NCBI GenBank assembly: GCA_963978545.1
Contig: OZ021724.1
Span: 32,692,433 to 32,756,432 of the forward strand
DNA length: 64,000 nt
Direction: 5' to 3'
Origin: Linyphia triangularis
Taxonomy: Eukaryota > Arthropoda > Arachnida > Araneae > Linyphiidae
Shown here one piece after another: positions 24,464-34,904 of this stretch. The position numbers and the translations under genes were made by a program. A model generated the notes under the pieces. That model ran no database searches, was not told the origin of the DNA, and was given only the letters and a program-made list of their open reading frames with translations. Every line of letters starts with the position of its first letter. The first letter of the stretch is position 1.

Positions 24464-24859
24464 TCCTGAATGGGAAATTTTTATAAAACACTCTAAGGAT
24501 GATTAGCTTTTTTTTATTTCTAATTCAAGTTGATAAATACTAGATAAAACTTAATAATATTTTATATTAGATGATATTTATAGCTCTTTTCAACCTAAAT
24601 TTAATGCAAAATATCACTTTTAAAATGGTTATCGTATTCATATTTTCAAAAATTACTCACTATATTTAAGGTTAGTTAGAATATATAAATATTAAACAAA
24701 AATCAATCCTTTTGAATAAAAATAACATATACAGCTTTCTTGAACACTAAACTTAATGCAAAATATCACTTCTAAAATTGCTCACTCAATTTATGAAAAT
24801 AACTTTTTACATTTTCATAGCAACTCAAACTATTTATTATATTCCAGGTTAATAATGGA

Positions 24860-26710
24860 AGGGACATTCAAGATCAGAAAGGATGAAAAGAATGAAGGAA
24901 AAGAAGAAAGTGGATAATCCAAATTTCCAGATTGAAGAAAACAAGAGGTTTCGCAATTTAAGAGTTCAGAAGAAGAAACAAATGAATGAATTAGAAAAGC
25001 TAGAATTGCGGAAATATGAAAGAGACAGAAAACGAATTCAGCGAGCTAAGAAAAGGGAAAAAACATTGCTGTTGCTTTAGAAGCTACTTCAGCTTACAAC
25101 TCTCCACGAACTTTTAGCAAAGCAGTACTAAAAACTATTAGAGCTCTTCCCAAATCTCCTCGAAAGAGAGCTGCTGTTATAAATGGATTGACAAAACGTG
25201 CTGGAATAAGTTTAGACAGAAAGATGGAAGAATCAAAACCAAGTACTACAGATTACTCTAAAACTATAAGTTTTTTCTTTAGACCAGACATTGTATATAC
25301 CTGTCCAGGAATAAAAAATAGCATCTGTGTATGGGAAGAAAGAAAAAAGAAAAGTTCTTCAAAAGCATTATTTGACAATATTTTTAAAAGAAGCCTTTGC
25401 TATATTTAAGGAAGAAAATCCTACTTTTGAAATATGCTTCTCAAAATTTTGCAGCCTAAGACCCAAGAATGTCCTTCTCATGAAAAACACACCATCAGAA
25501 CAGTGCAAGTGTAAAACACATGAAAATTTTATATTGAAACTGAAGTCTTTAAAGTACGAGTACTCAAATACATCATGGGAAAACTGCTTTTGTAATACAA
25601 GCCTGGATTCCAAATGCTGGAAAAATGAATGTGTTATTAGCCAAAATGGTCAACTATTGTCCAAACCTTCAGATCCTGCCACAACTGTGATTTGGAAAGA
25701 ATGGGAGAAAACTCAAAATAAAATCCAACTTACAACAACAAAAACCTGCATTGGAGCACTGTATGAGAAAATGATAGAAGATCTTTCAACTATGATGAAG
25801 CATGTGCACATTAAACGAATCCAACATGCAGAATTTGATAAAGACAAAAGTAATCAAACAACAAGAATAATGCAAATAGACTTTGCTATGTCTTTTTCAT
25901 GCGAGTATTAGAATGAGGTTCAAAGTGCCCTCTGGAGCAGAGCTACTGTTTTGCTATTCACTGCAGCAGTGTTCTATAAAAATGAATGCAAAACATACAT
26001 AATTTGCTCTGACGCAACGAATAAAGATAAAAACACCATATTTTCCTGTATTCAGTTGCTGTACAGTGAAATTTCTGCAAATGATAATCCTGAAAATATC
26101 CCTGAGAAAGAAGTCATATGGAGTGATGGACCCTCATCAGAAAATGATGCCACAAAGTGGACTCGTCACCCAATCAGCAAAAAATTTTGCTGATTTAGCA
26201 TCTAATCTTGTGAAAATACCAAAGTATTTTTTTTAACTGAAGAACAAATAAAGCATCTAATCTTGTGAAAATACCAAAGTATTTTTTTTAACTGAAGAAC
26301 AAATAAAGAGTGAAATAAAAGCATACAAGCCTTGGGAGAAAGTGTCAAACGTTCCTGGAATACAACCATATCATATTATTTGGTGGGAAGACCAAAAAAT
26401 CCACTGCAAGTTTAATGCAAATGATTCTGAAACAATTCACAATAATAAGTCTCAAGTTGAAAATTTGAATATTTGCCAAGGGGACTGGGTAATTGTTATG
26501 TTTGATTGCAAAGCATATCCAGGGGAGGTAACGAACATAAAAACTTCAGATGAGTTTGAAATATCAGTTATGCATGAAACAAGAGGGACACCTGGGATGT
26601 ATAAGTGACCGGTTCTTAGTGACTGCATTGCTTACAAAAAAGACGAAATAATTTAAAAAAATTCTGCACCTGTAGTTGTTAACAACCGTTGCCAATTCAA
26701 ATTTCATGAA
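24860..26710 (+). pseudogene. Transposase-like gene of the 3.4-kb element, broken
   Basis: The N-terminus is a highly basic helix (from 24883: MKRMKEKKKVDNPNFQIEEN). The middle has YTCPGIKN, then HYLTIFLKEAFAIFKEENPT, SKFCSLRPKNVLLMKN and a CKCKTHENF Cys/His cluster (about 25380-25530). Next come QIDFAMSFSCEY and, after a stop at about 25909, a segment with IWSDGPSSEND near 26120. A C-terminal block (VPGIQPYHIIWWED, GDWVIVMFDCKAYPGEV) ends near PVVVNNRCQFKF. At least two frameshifts (about 25070 and 25330), one or two stops and a 55-bp duplication disable it. The SDG(P/A)xS motif and C-terminal layout recur in transposon proteins of arthropods and cnidarians. Confidence 0.65.
26197..26306 (+). 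repeat. Exact 55-bp tandem duplication in transposase pseudogene
   Basis: The unit starting agcatctaatcttgtgaaaa at 26197 is repeated without visible change at 26252. Fifty-five is not a multiple of three, so the duplication shifts the frame and by itself would inactivate the gene. Confidence 0.85.
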
Positions 26711-26926
26711 TTTTTTTTAATTGTTTTCCTTTTTATGTGTGCATTACCTTGTTATTTTATGTGTTAATAAAAGGTAAGAAAGTAGTTGAATTAGAAGTTT
26801 CATTTAATCACATTGCATAAAAAATTGTTTTAGTATTTAAAAAAATAATAGTTATTTTATTGCTCCAACTAATAAGTCCATAATGTGCAAAAAAGTAAGC
26901 CAAAATTATTTTTTGTTTGTTTACCA

Positions 26927-27353
26927 TCATGTGTGGGACATCACGCAATTTTTATAGATGTCCCACAAGTGACAGTCTATTGCGAACTTTAAAAATTGAT
27001 CACAAAATTAAAATTATTTGTAGCATAATTAAAACTAATGCATATAACTCACAAAAGTATGCTTTTTATGAAAAAAAAATAGAATTCAATAATTTGTTTC
27101 AATTAACTGAAATCTTCATTAACTTCAAAAAATAGATTTCTGTCATGTTTCAGTTCCGTCCCACACATGACACTTGCTTAAAAGACTGTAAATAATGTAA
27201 TTTGATACTTTTCAAAAACATATTAGTCTTAATAATATAAGGAGTTATATGCAATTCATAAAAACCATATCAAATTTCTTTTTAAAATTTTTTTAGATTT
27301 ATAATAGTAGAATCTATCTGTAAAATGCTTGTGTAAATGTCCTACACGTGACC
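26927..27353. repeat. GTCCCACACRTGACA motifs, right subterminal cluster
   Basis: Four copies: tcatgtgtgggac (26927-26939, inverted), gtcccacaagtgaca (26960-26974), gtcccacacatgaca (27158-27172) and gtcctacacgtgacc (27339-27353, running directly into the terminal repeat). Their restriction to the two ends of the transposon argues for a role in transposition. Confidence 0.6.
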
Positions 27354-27659
27354 ATGGAATGGCCTACTAATTTCCAAGTTTTTGTTTACTTTGTATTATT
27401 CCTTTAAAACATTGTATATAAATATTTTTTCTGTGCTTGGACGTGTTACATGTGTGCTGAAGTGGTAGCGTATTTATTTATCACGTTGCAATCAATTTGA
27501 GGGTGATTGAGTTGATTTTTGTTCATCGGGAAGTTAGTTTTTTTTATAAAGATTTTGCTGTTAGACATTTTCTTATCTTTTTTCGACGGTTTGGAAAGAG
27601 ACGCTACGTAGTACTCTGCCACAATTGGCAGGTCTAGGGCTGAATCGCCTAAGTTTTGA

Positions 27660-27930
27660 ATCCGTACTATGACGCTTCCGCCGATTACATCACCCCTTTA
27701 CGTCACTTTCCTCACTTCTGATTGGACGAGCTATTGCCGAGCTGGGAGAAAAGTAACGCCGCTCGACAACCGAAAGTCTCGCGACCCAAAAAGACGTACC
27801 GTTCACGAGAAGAGAAAAGTCAACCACTATGAGGGAGTGCCGCCAAATCAGCCATTTTTCGGAGAGAGCGTCCTCTCGAGACACCCCACCTCCGAGGCCA
27901 CCTTTATCTACTAATTTCACCTCCACCAGG
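27660..27930. promoter_or_regulatory. CpG-rich block with CRE/CCAAT-like sites
   Basis: A 270-bp island far richer in CpG than its surroundings, with tacgtcac, gattacatca and an inverted CCAAT (gattgg). It resembles a promoter, either of a host transcript or of a retrotransposon. No TATA or coding exon could be tied to it. The opposing reading frames here (27669-27914 plus, 27690-27941 minus) look incidental. Confidence 0.3.
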
Positions 27931-28072
27931 GTGTTTAGCAACTTGGAACTTCAAAAAAAGGGACTAAGGGACCAAAAATTAAAAAAAAAAGGACTTTTAA
28001 ACAAAATTTGTTTTTATAGCATAGAAAAAAATGCCTAGTATTCAGTACCTACAATTTAAGGGGTTGAATTAA

Positions 28073-28270
28073 AAATTATTAGTCCAAGTGCAAACTTTGC
28101 ACTCCAAACATTCATCTGGAGTGCCCATTAAAAAGAAAAGAATTAATTATTGACTGTATATTACTAAAAAAACACTGAAAATTATGATTACCACATTTTT
28201 AAAATTGTAAACAGACAGAGGGCAAATAACAATTTTGGAGTGCAAATTTCACATTTGCATCGGATTATTT
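28073..28270. repeat. Imperfect inverted repeat
   Basis: attagtccaagtgcaaactt tgcactccaaac at 28077 pairs with ttttggagtgcaaatttcac atttgcatcgg at about 28232, giving a 30-bp stem around a 130-bp loop. A small fold-back element is possible. No coding sequence. Confidence 0.38.
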
Positions 28271-28539
28271 CAACACATGATTGAACACTAGAATTCTTAC
28301 GATCTGCAGAAAACCTATATTTAACACCAAAAAGTGCTTATTCATTCAAACTAAGAAGAGAGCTACATAAAAACATGCACGACCATCTTTTTCATTGAGA
28401 GTTAAAAACATTCTCTCATTCCATCAGGTGGATAACCTTAGAGTTATTCCTCCAGCTTTCCCCATTTCACCTTGGCATCATCATGAAATTACAATTTTTA
28501 ACACTTTCTCAAATTTTAAAAAGTCTGAAACCCCTGATA

Positions 28540-29255
28540 CTGTTTTTAAAAGTATCTTTTATGATCATTGTAATAATTTTTCTCATTTCAAATCTATTTT
28601 TACTGATAGTTCAAAAAGCCAAGGGCTACGTGGGTTTGGCTGCTGTTAACGACAATGTTACCTTGTCGATAGAGCTACATCCCAGCTGCTCAATTTTTTC
28701 AGCCGAATCCCGTGCCATTCTGCTAGCTCTAGATTTATTTTAAAAAAACTCATATAAAACGTGGATTATTTACATGGATTCTAAGAGCTGTCTAGACGCT
28801 CTTGGCAATCCTTTTTCACAAAATCATCCATTCATTAAGGAAATTTTAACCCATAATTCCAGACTTTTAAACAAAGGTTTTCAATTTTCTTTTGTTGGAT
28901 CCCTGGTCACATGGGTAATGAGTTCTCCGATGTTATTGCACGAGCTGCATCCGGAACTGTGACCAATGTGCTTTGTCTTGATGATGCTTTAAAAGTATGT
29001 GTAAAGGCTCTCTTCGGCATATGGCAGCCCATGTGGGACGCAGAGCCCACAAACAAACTACGCACTTTGCAGCCAATTATATATGGATTCACTTTCTCTC
29101 AATCAAATAGGAAGAGATAAGTTATTTTGTCAAGACTCTGTATCGGTCATACCCGATTTACCCATGTTCACCTTCTGCTGGCAGAAGATGCACCCACATG
29201 TTCCTTGTGTAACATTAATTTTTCAGTTTATCATATTTTAACAGAATGCCCATCT
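28540..29255 (+). pseudogene. LINE RNase H and C-terminal domain, broken
   Basis: Catalytic landmarks are visible in sequence: FTDSSKS (Asp 1), CSIFSAESRAILLALDLF (Glu), then after stops MDSKSCLDALGNPFSQNHPF (Asp 2). A frameshift at the GSLVTWV/MGNEFSDVIARAAS region follows. The C-terminal part reads LSRLCIGHTRFTHVHLL then EDAPTCSLCNINFSVYHILT and ECPSF, a C-x2-C-x7-H-x4-C knuckle typical of these elements. Several stops make it inactive. Confidence 0.7.
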
Positions 29256-29260
29256 TTTAA

Positions 29261-29565
29261 CACATTCGCTGCCACTGACGCGCTGGCGCGTCAGCATGGC
29301 GCTACCTCCCATGCTGGCGACGCTCTGGGACGACGATCGGGTATGATAAGTAAACTGCTTTATTTTTAGTTCGGATTTGGAGGTTGAACGATGAGGTTTT
29401 TGAGGCACGTTAGTGAAACATTATTTTTATATTTTTAGGAAATAAAAGGTTTTTCCTTTCTTCTGGTTTTACTATTAAAATATAAGGAACGTTTTTAATC
29501 ATTAAAACACTTTTTAAATTCGGTTTCTGAGGATGGATATATAAATTTTGGTGGCAGCGAATGTG
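29261..29565. mobile_element. TTAA-flanked MITE (piggyBac-like) inside the LINE
   Basis: cacattcgctgcca and, inverted, cacattcgctgcca form perfect 14-bp ends, flanked by TTAA at 29257-29260 and 29566-29569. TTAA duplication is the hallmark of piggyBac-type transposases. The first 60 bp are a second GC-rich palindrome (gacgcgctggcgcgtc). Removing the element and one TTAA rejoins the LINE. Confidence 0.78.
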
Positions 29566-29969
29566 TTAATGCAATAAGGCAACACCTTTTTAAAACATGT
29601 CATCCCTCATTGTCTTCACTGTTAGATTCACCACCTCATACTAACCTTTTTAAATTTTTACAAGCGATTGGTTTTTATCACCTCATATAATTTATTGATT
29701 TTTAAAAATACTTTATTCAAACTTTACTATCTTCAAAATTTTGTAGAATCTGGACTAGACTGGCTATAACCCTTTCTTTTTTAAATAATGTTTAAGGATT
29801 ACTTGGTTTCGGCACATATTGGCCTTGAAGTTGCTCTTGAGCCAGAAAAAAACTAAACCAACCAACCAAACCGATTACATGACCTTTGATCTTGACGATT
29901 CGATATAGAACCAAACCAGTTCTGTAAACAGCATTCAACCAATCAACGCTGATTCATTGTAAAGGTAAG

Positions 29970-30110
29970 TGTCCACGGGGGAGAAAACGCGTGCGAGTTC
30001 GATGCAAAACGGCTTCTCGCTCGTGTACACACCCTTGCGAGTCCACTATCGGGAAGTTTTAGTTAGTTGCAGCAAGACTTGCGCTGACCGAAAATCCTCT
30101 CGTGGACACT
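29970..30110. mobile_element. Possible CpG-rich mini-TIR element (AGTGTCCACG)
   Basis: agtgtccacggggg at 29970 and, inverted, agtgtccacgagagg at 30110 bracket 140 bp rich in CpG (aaaacgcgtgcgagttcg...). Such GTGTCCACG ends with cytosine-rich middles occur in MITEs. No target duplication was identified. Confidence 0.4.
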
Positions 30111-30119
30111 AGTTTTGCA

Positions 30120-30440
30120 AGTTTTCTTCATTCCAGCCGTTTGGAAAATAGCCGTTTCATTCCAGCCGTTTCTCCAGTCTTCCCCATAGCCAGCCGCAGT
30201 CCAGACCGGGGTCTTTCCGAATACCACCCAAGAATTCTCCCTAATCGCAACAAGCCAGCCAAAGTGATGCCCAGCTGAGCCTTCCTTTTTGTACCAGCTC
30301 TCCCACGCAGGACAAGCCTGAAATTTTCCAAGCCAAGACCTTAACTCATCTATACGTCCCAAGATGTCAGCGTCCTCGATTCCTAAGGAACTGGAGTTCC
30401 ACGTAGGTAGCTCTGCATCTCCCTTGCAGAGCTGTGTGCT
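30120..30440 (-). other. GC-rich block of unknown origin with long minus-strand frame
   Basis: A 99-codon minus-strand frame (30063-30362) reads ..RIDELRSWLGKFQACPAWES then WYKKEGSAGHHFGWL. The block is much less AT-rich than its surroundings and shows repeated aagtttcattccagccgttt units. A perfect 9-bp hairpin (agctctgca/tgcagagct) lies at 30409-30433. It could be part of a retrotransposon gag-like or untranslated region. I do not recognise it. Confidence 0.3.
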
Positions 30441-31980
30441 GATATTTATTTTTATTATTTCTTTCGATTGACAAAATAATTTTTTTTTTATTTATTTGCC
30501 AGATTTCTCTTCCAGTAAGAATTAATTGCAGGTTTATTTTTTTTTATATAGTTAAATTTTTTGAAAGAAACCTCACGGGGACAGAAAGAAACTTTATCAA
30601 CCATTTTGACTATTTTTGTGATTACTTTTAAATCCTAATTATTTCTTGATATTCACTTCACTAAATATTGGTGTAATTACTTTTAAATCCTAATTATTTC
30701 TTGATGTTCACTTCGTTGAATGTAGTTGGCGATTACTATTAAATCCTATTTATTTTATATTATTCTCTTTGAGAGGTGTTTTTTTTTAATAAAGTAAAAT
30801 TATTTTTTGGTAATTGTGGGGAATTCTTTTGGAGGTATTTTTTTCTTAGGGAGAATGTTTTTGTAGTAAAGTGTTTACAGGATTATTTAATTTTGGGATT
30901 GAAGACTCTTTAGATTAATAGGTCTTCATATTTAATCTCTGAAAACTTCACGACAGGGTTGGTCGTTTGAGATACAATGCAAGATAGAGCGAATGAATTA
31001 TTTTTAATGCTTAATAAATTTAAATATGCTTTTGGCCTTTGAAAGACAGTAGAGAACATGGATAAAGTAAAATTTTTGAGTAAAAGGATAAATATGTTCG
31101 ACTTTATTTCTAAGCGCCCCATTACAAAACTAGCTATCCTACCAGTGCCAACTAAGTTATTATTTTTTGCTTGGCTTTTTAAATTCAGTTATGATGAATG
31201 ATATTCTGATTACTATTTCTCATTTTAATTGCATATTTTACTTATAATTTTATAATTATTAATTTTCAAATTTATCAATTTCAACGCCAGGAGCTGTATG
31301 ACTGCTTGTGTATCTCTACATATATAAAATCCAAAGTCTGTGTGTGTGTATGGCTATAACTCAAAATCTATTAAACCAATTTAGATTAATATCAATCGAT
31401 AGTTAATTTGCTACAGACAGTATTAAATACACTTTAAGTATACAAAAAACAGTAATTACAAAAAAAAAAGAAGAAAAAAAAAGACATATTGTAGTCTATG
31501 CTTGCTTTGGTAAAGACTTGCTGAAGCTTCTTTGTGACAACAGTTTCGGTTTTGCCAAAAATGGTTGACAGGATAATGCACCATACCTTTTAAGAAGTAT
31601 TCTTCATACTGAATTCATTTACAGAAGACTCATAAGTATTGTCTTTTGTGTTCACTGCACTCATTTTAAATTAATTATATAATAACCAGAATTTTTGCCA
31701 AATTCAAAGAATTATGTATGCCTCAATGTATGCTCAGCATGTGGGTCCACAATGCTAGAACGTCATATGCAATGCCAATTCCCACTGGGGGCAACTTGTC
31801 AGTCAGAAGGATGTTAACTACAAAAGAAACAAGACATTCTGAGCCAAAACTAAATGAAAAGACAATTGGTCTTGCATCCTTCCATTCATAGAAACAAATA
31901 AAAATTTTATAGTTGACAACGCAAAAGCCATATTTAAAATTTTTTGCTTCAAAGGTGTAAATCATAGCTACATATATAAT
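30441..31980. other. AT-rich intronic stretch, no gene seen
   Basis: Includes a roughly 80-bp near-duplicate: gtgattacttttaaatccta attatttcttgat(a/g)ttcactt occurs at about 30618 and 30673, and in weaker form at 30730. A tatataaaatccaaagtctg tgtgtgtgt phrase at about 31321 resembles common invertebrate repeats. Minus-strand frames at 30910 and 31723 lack splice context. Confidence 0.4.
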
Positions 31981-32067
31981 GCAAATACAAAAAAAAATAG
32001 AATTTGAGAAAAAAAAAAAAAAAATTATAAATAACTACTTTACAAAACTACTGAAAAAATTACTTAC

Positions 32068-32373
32068 CTCATACTGATTCTTGGAATTCAGTATCTGACT
32101 ATTAAGATCTTCTATTTCTAAACATTTGGACGAAAGCTCCTCTTTTAGCAACAACATCTTCTGAGCCTCTTCATCAAGGCTTATTTTGAGGCAGTCACTT
32201 TTGTTACTTTCTGCACTTAAATAATCAGACAATTCAATATTTACTTTTTCTAGTTGTTCTACCTTTTCATTTAGATATACTTTCATAGATGAAGTTTCTT
32301 GTAGCTGATTTTGTAAAGCATCAAGTTCTTGTTTCCTGTCATTAAACTTTTCTTCCATTTTGTGAATATTCTC
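32068..32373 (-). CDS. CENP-F-like gene, exon 11 (306-bp repeat exon, subfamily I)
   Basis: Exactly 306 bp, phase 0/0, acceptor TTTACAG, donor TATGAG|GTAAGT. It reads ENIHKMEEKFNDRKQELDAL, contains QNQLQETSSMKVYLNEKVEQ and SDCLKISLDEEAQKMLLLKE, and ends NSKNQYE. Similarity to exon 13 is obvious (KQELDALQNQLQE is identical in both). The pair 10/11 sits only 1.0 kb apart, consistent with local tandem duplication. Confidence 0.83.
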
Positions 32374-33388
32374 CTGTAAATTTAAAGCAAATTTCTTATA
32401 TTTCTGGATAAAGAACATTTGTATTATTACCTACAAAATTAACTACTGTACAAAAATGTAAGGTAAGTAAATTTTTACAATGCATAAAAATTTATTTTTG
32501 TGGACCTGGCATGCAAGAACACTTTGCATCAGATCACAATACTTAAAATTAGTTTTTTGGTTGCAAATTTGTAAAATACTATCACTTCATAAAAATAATG
32601 TTACAAGTACCTAATATAAACATATGAATTCAGTTTACCATAACAATATCAAGTATTTTTGTACTTTTAGTCTTGTTACTTTGACAGTAAGATTTTCTTC
32701 TATATTAATTTTTTATGATTAAACTAAAACTTATATAAGTTTCAAAATACTCATAAGCAAATACTGTTATCTGGTTTTGACAAATTTTAATTTTTTAAGA
32801 TTTAATTTTCTGTTGGATACATTTGATCTGAAAGGCAAAAGCAATTGTAATGCCTCATCCAGCCAACTAATTGTATTCAAATATACAAGTTTCATTTAAA
32901 AAACTATTGTTAATATTATTTTTTAATACTCCTTATAATAATATTCATCACTTGGCATATAAATTAATTTAATTAAGTGTTTATTATGTTTTTTAAATGT
33001 AGGCCATCAAGCACATGATCAATATATTGCACCTTGCTGAAGGTTAACTTATTTTAACATTACATCTGGTTATGATAAAGGATTTATCAGACAAGTTTTG
33101 ATTAATTTTCACTAAAAGTATATGCAAAATATAACTATACATATGCTATTAAAAGGTTAATTTTTGTTATGCCCACACTTGCACAAGGAAAATTAATACT
33201 AATATGATATCTCATGTATAAAAGTCAGTAAAATCATTGATGCTTTGATTCAAACAAATTTTTAAGTACAATATCCTCCATAGCTTGGCAGTTGGGCAAA
33301 AAGGAATACAATGGTGAAAATCTTACTCGATTGATTTCCTAACGTAATGTTAAAAAAAATTATAAACAAATACTTTACAAAATTATAC

Positions 33389-33694
33389 CTGAAACTCTTT
33401 TTTAGAAATCTGTATTTGACTTTTAACTTCCTTCAATTCCAAACATTTAGAGGAATACTCCTCTCTGAGTGCTGACATCTTTTGAGCCTCTTCATCAAGA
33501 TTTCGTTTGAGGCAATCACTTATGTGTGTTTCTTTACTTGAAGCATCAGACAATTCTCTGTTTGATATTTGTAGATGTTCAACTTGTTCTTTTAGAGATA
33601 TTTCCACTGCAGAACTTTCTTGTAGTTTATTTCGTAAAATACCAAGTTCTTCATTTGCAGAAAATAACTTTTCTTTCAACTCATTTACATTCAT
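33389..33694 (-). CDS. CENP-F-like gene, exon 10 (306-bp repeat exon, subfamily I)
   Basis: Exactly 306 bp, phase 0/0, acceptor TTTGTAG, donor TTTCAG|GTATAA. It reads MNVNELKEKLFSANEELGIL, contains KLQESSAVEISLKEQVEHLQ and DCLKRNLDEEAQKMSALREE, and ends SKKEFQ. It is clearly related to exons 11 and 13 (shared LQESS, E.VE.L..SN.ELS, SDCLK..LD.EAQ and KC.E...). It is coiled coil throughout. The intron upstream holds the relic exon and the triple transposon nest. Confidence 0.82.
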
Positions 33695-34179
33695 CTACAA
33701 ATAAAATATGCATGTCAATAAACTTCTTTTTTTCATAAAATATAACTATTTCTTGAGGTTACATTTACAAATTAGAGTAACACATCAAATTTTTTAGCAC
33801 TTTGTTTAACAAGGATATAAGACTAGAATTAAATTAGTCAAATGAAAGGACATCAAGATTAAAAGAAAGCTAAGCCATTGTAAAACCATAACTTTCTTCA
33901 ATGGCTATTAAAAACATATCCTCACTAAAACTTGAAAATGTTTACCAAATAAGCTGATTAATTACCAAATAAATCAAGATACTGTGTGATACTAAATAAA
34001 ACACATTACAAACATTTGCAATCAAATTAAACCAAAAAGCATTGGAAAATATGAACGCATATTAAAATAATGTTGAAAAAAGACAAATTTCCGATTCACA
34101 ATTTGATCAATCTTGGGAAAAAATTTCCAACTCCTAATCAACTCAACACTTTTCCTGCTTTATTAAACACTAGCTATGT

Positions 34180-34470
34180 GGTGCCGCGCTGCTAGGGACA
34201 TGCTGAAGGACATCTATCAGTTCTGTGTAACATAGATTCATAATTTCTTTGGATTAACTGTTATTGATGATCAGCTTCTAGTGTACTTTAAGAGATGAAT
34301 CTTTTCGTTCATTTTGTAATAGCGCGCTCGGTCAATCTCCAGTCGATGCTGTTTTTGCCGCGGTGATGCCTTTAGCTATCTTAGCGAGAAATGCTCCATA
34401 TTCAGCATTTATATTCGTTCTTCTCTTTGGCGGCACATTAGCAAATGTCGAAATGATTTGAATATAGTTT
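34180..34470. other. Less AT-rich intronic block, unidentified
   Basis: Contains tggtgccgcgctgc and a matching-style ttttgccgcggtgatgcc about 160 bp later, plus agcgcgctcgg. Probably repeat-derived, but no termini or protein were recognised. Confidence 0.25.
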
Positions 34471-34904
34471 AGTTTTCAGTGAATTTCAATATTCTTCGGC
34501 AAATCTACAATTGAGGCTGCAAGTGATGAAGTCAAAATGAGGCTAAATAATCCGTTACTATGCTATATTCTGTGAATATTTTCACTCACTCTAATCAAAT
34601 GAAGTTAGATACATAATTTATATTAATCCAACCAGAAAAATTCGACCTTTAAAAATTTTGTAATTTTTTTTTAACTTGTACAAAACACTCTTAAACATAC
34701 TCAACAAAATATGCCAGGTGTCTATAGTGCAGCTCTAGCCTCTGTTTTAAAAACAAACAAGAAAATATATTGTACCAAGTTCTTAATTTTTGTTTTAAAA
34801 TAAAATAAAATCTATACTAAGAGAAAAATCAGCAGTCATTAAAAAGATAGCGTTATCTACCAAATTTGCCAACTGAAAAATTATCGTCAAGTGGCTTGGA
34901 TAAA

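Larger units (their letters stand above)
23930..27364 (+). mobile_element. 3.4-kb DNA transposon with TIR GGCCATTCCATG
   Basis: A perfect 12-bp inverted pair, ggccattccatg at 23930-23941 and catggaatggcc at 27353-27364, brackets a decayed plus-strand gene. TA dinucleotides lie just outside both ends (left with one extra G), possibly the target site. The non-coding ends contain at least six copies of a GTCCCACACRTGACA motif. The protein belongs to a transposon-borne family of animals whose superfamily name I cannot assign with confidence. Confidence 0.72.
28395..29868 (+). mobile_element. Non-LTR retrotransposon, RNase H to 3' end
   Basis: A 5'-truncated LINE. It has the linker IPPAFPISPWHHHEI, an RNase H domain and a C-terminal zinc-knuckle region, then a 3' UTR ending ..gttgctcttgagccag and a repetitive aaccaaccaaccaaacc tail. 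A 305-bp TTAA-flanked MITE splits it at 29261. The RNase H and HIL.C.F motifs fit the R1/Jockey/I group. Reverse transcriptase is absent. Confidence 0.72.

Noticed and set aside
27669..27941. Overlapping 80-codon frames on both strands in the CpG-rich block
   Set aside because: Long frames on both strands are expected in GC-rich patches, and neither resembles a known protein or has splice support.
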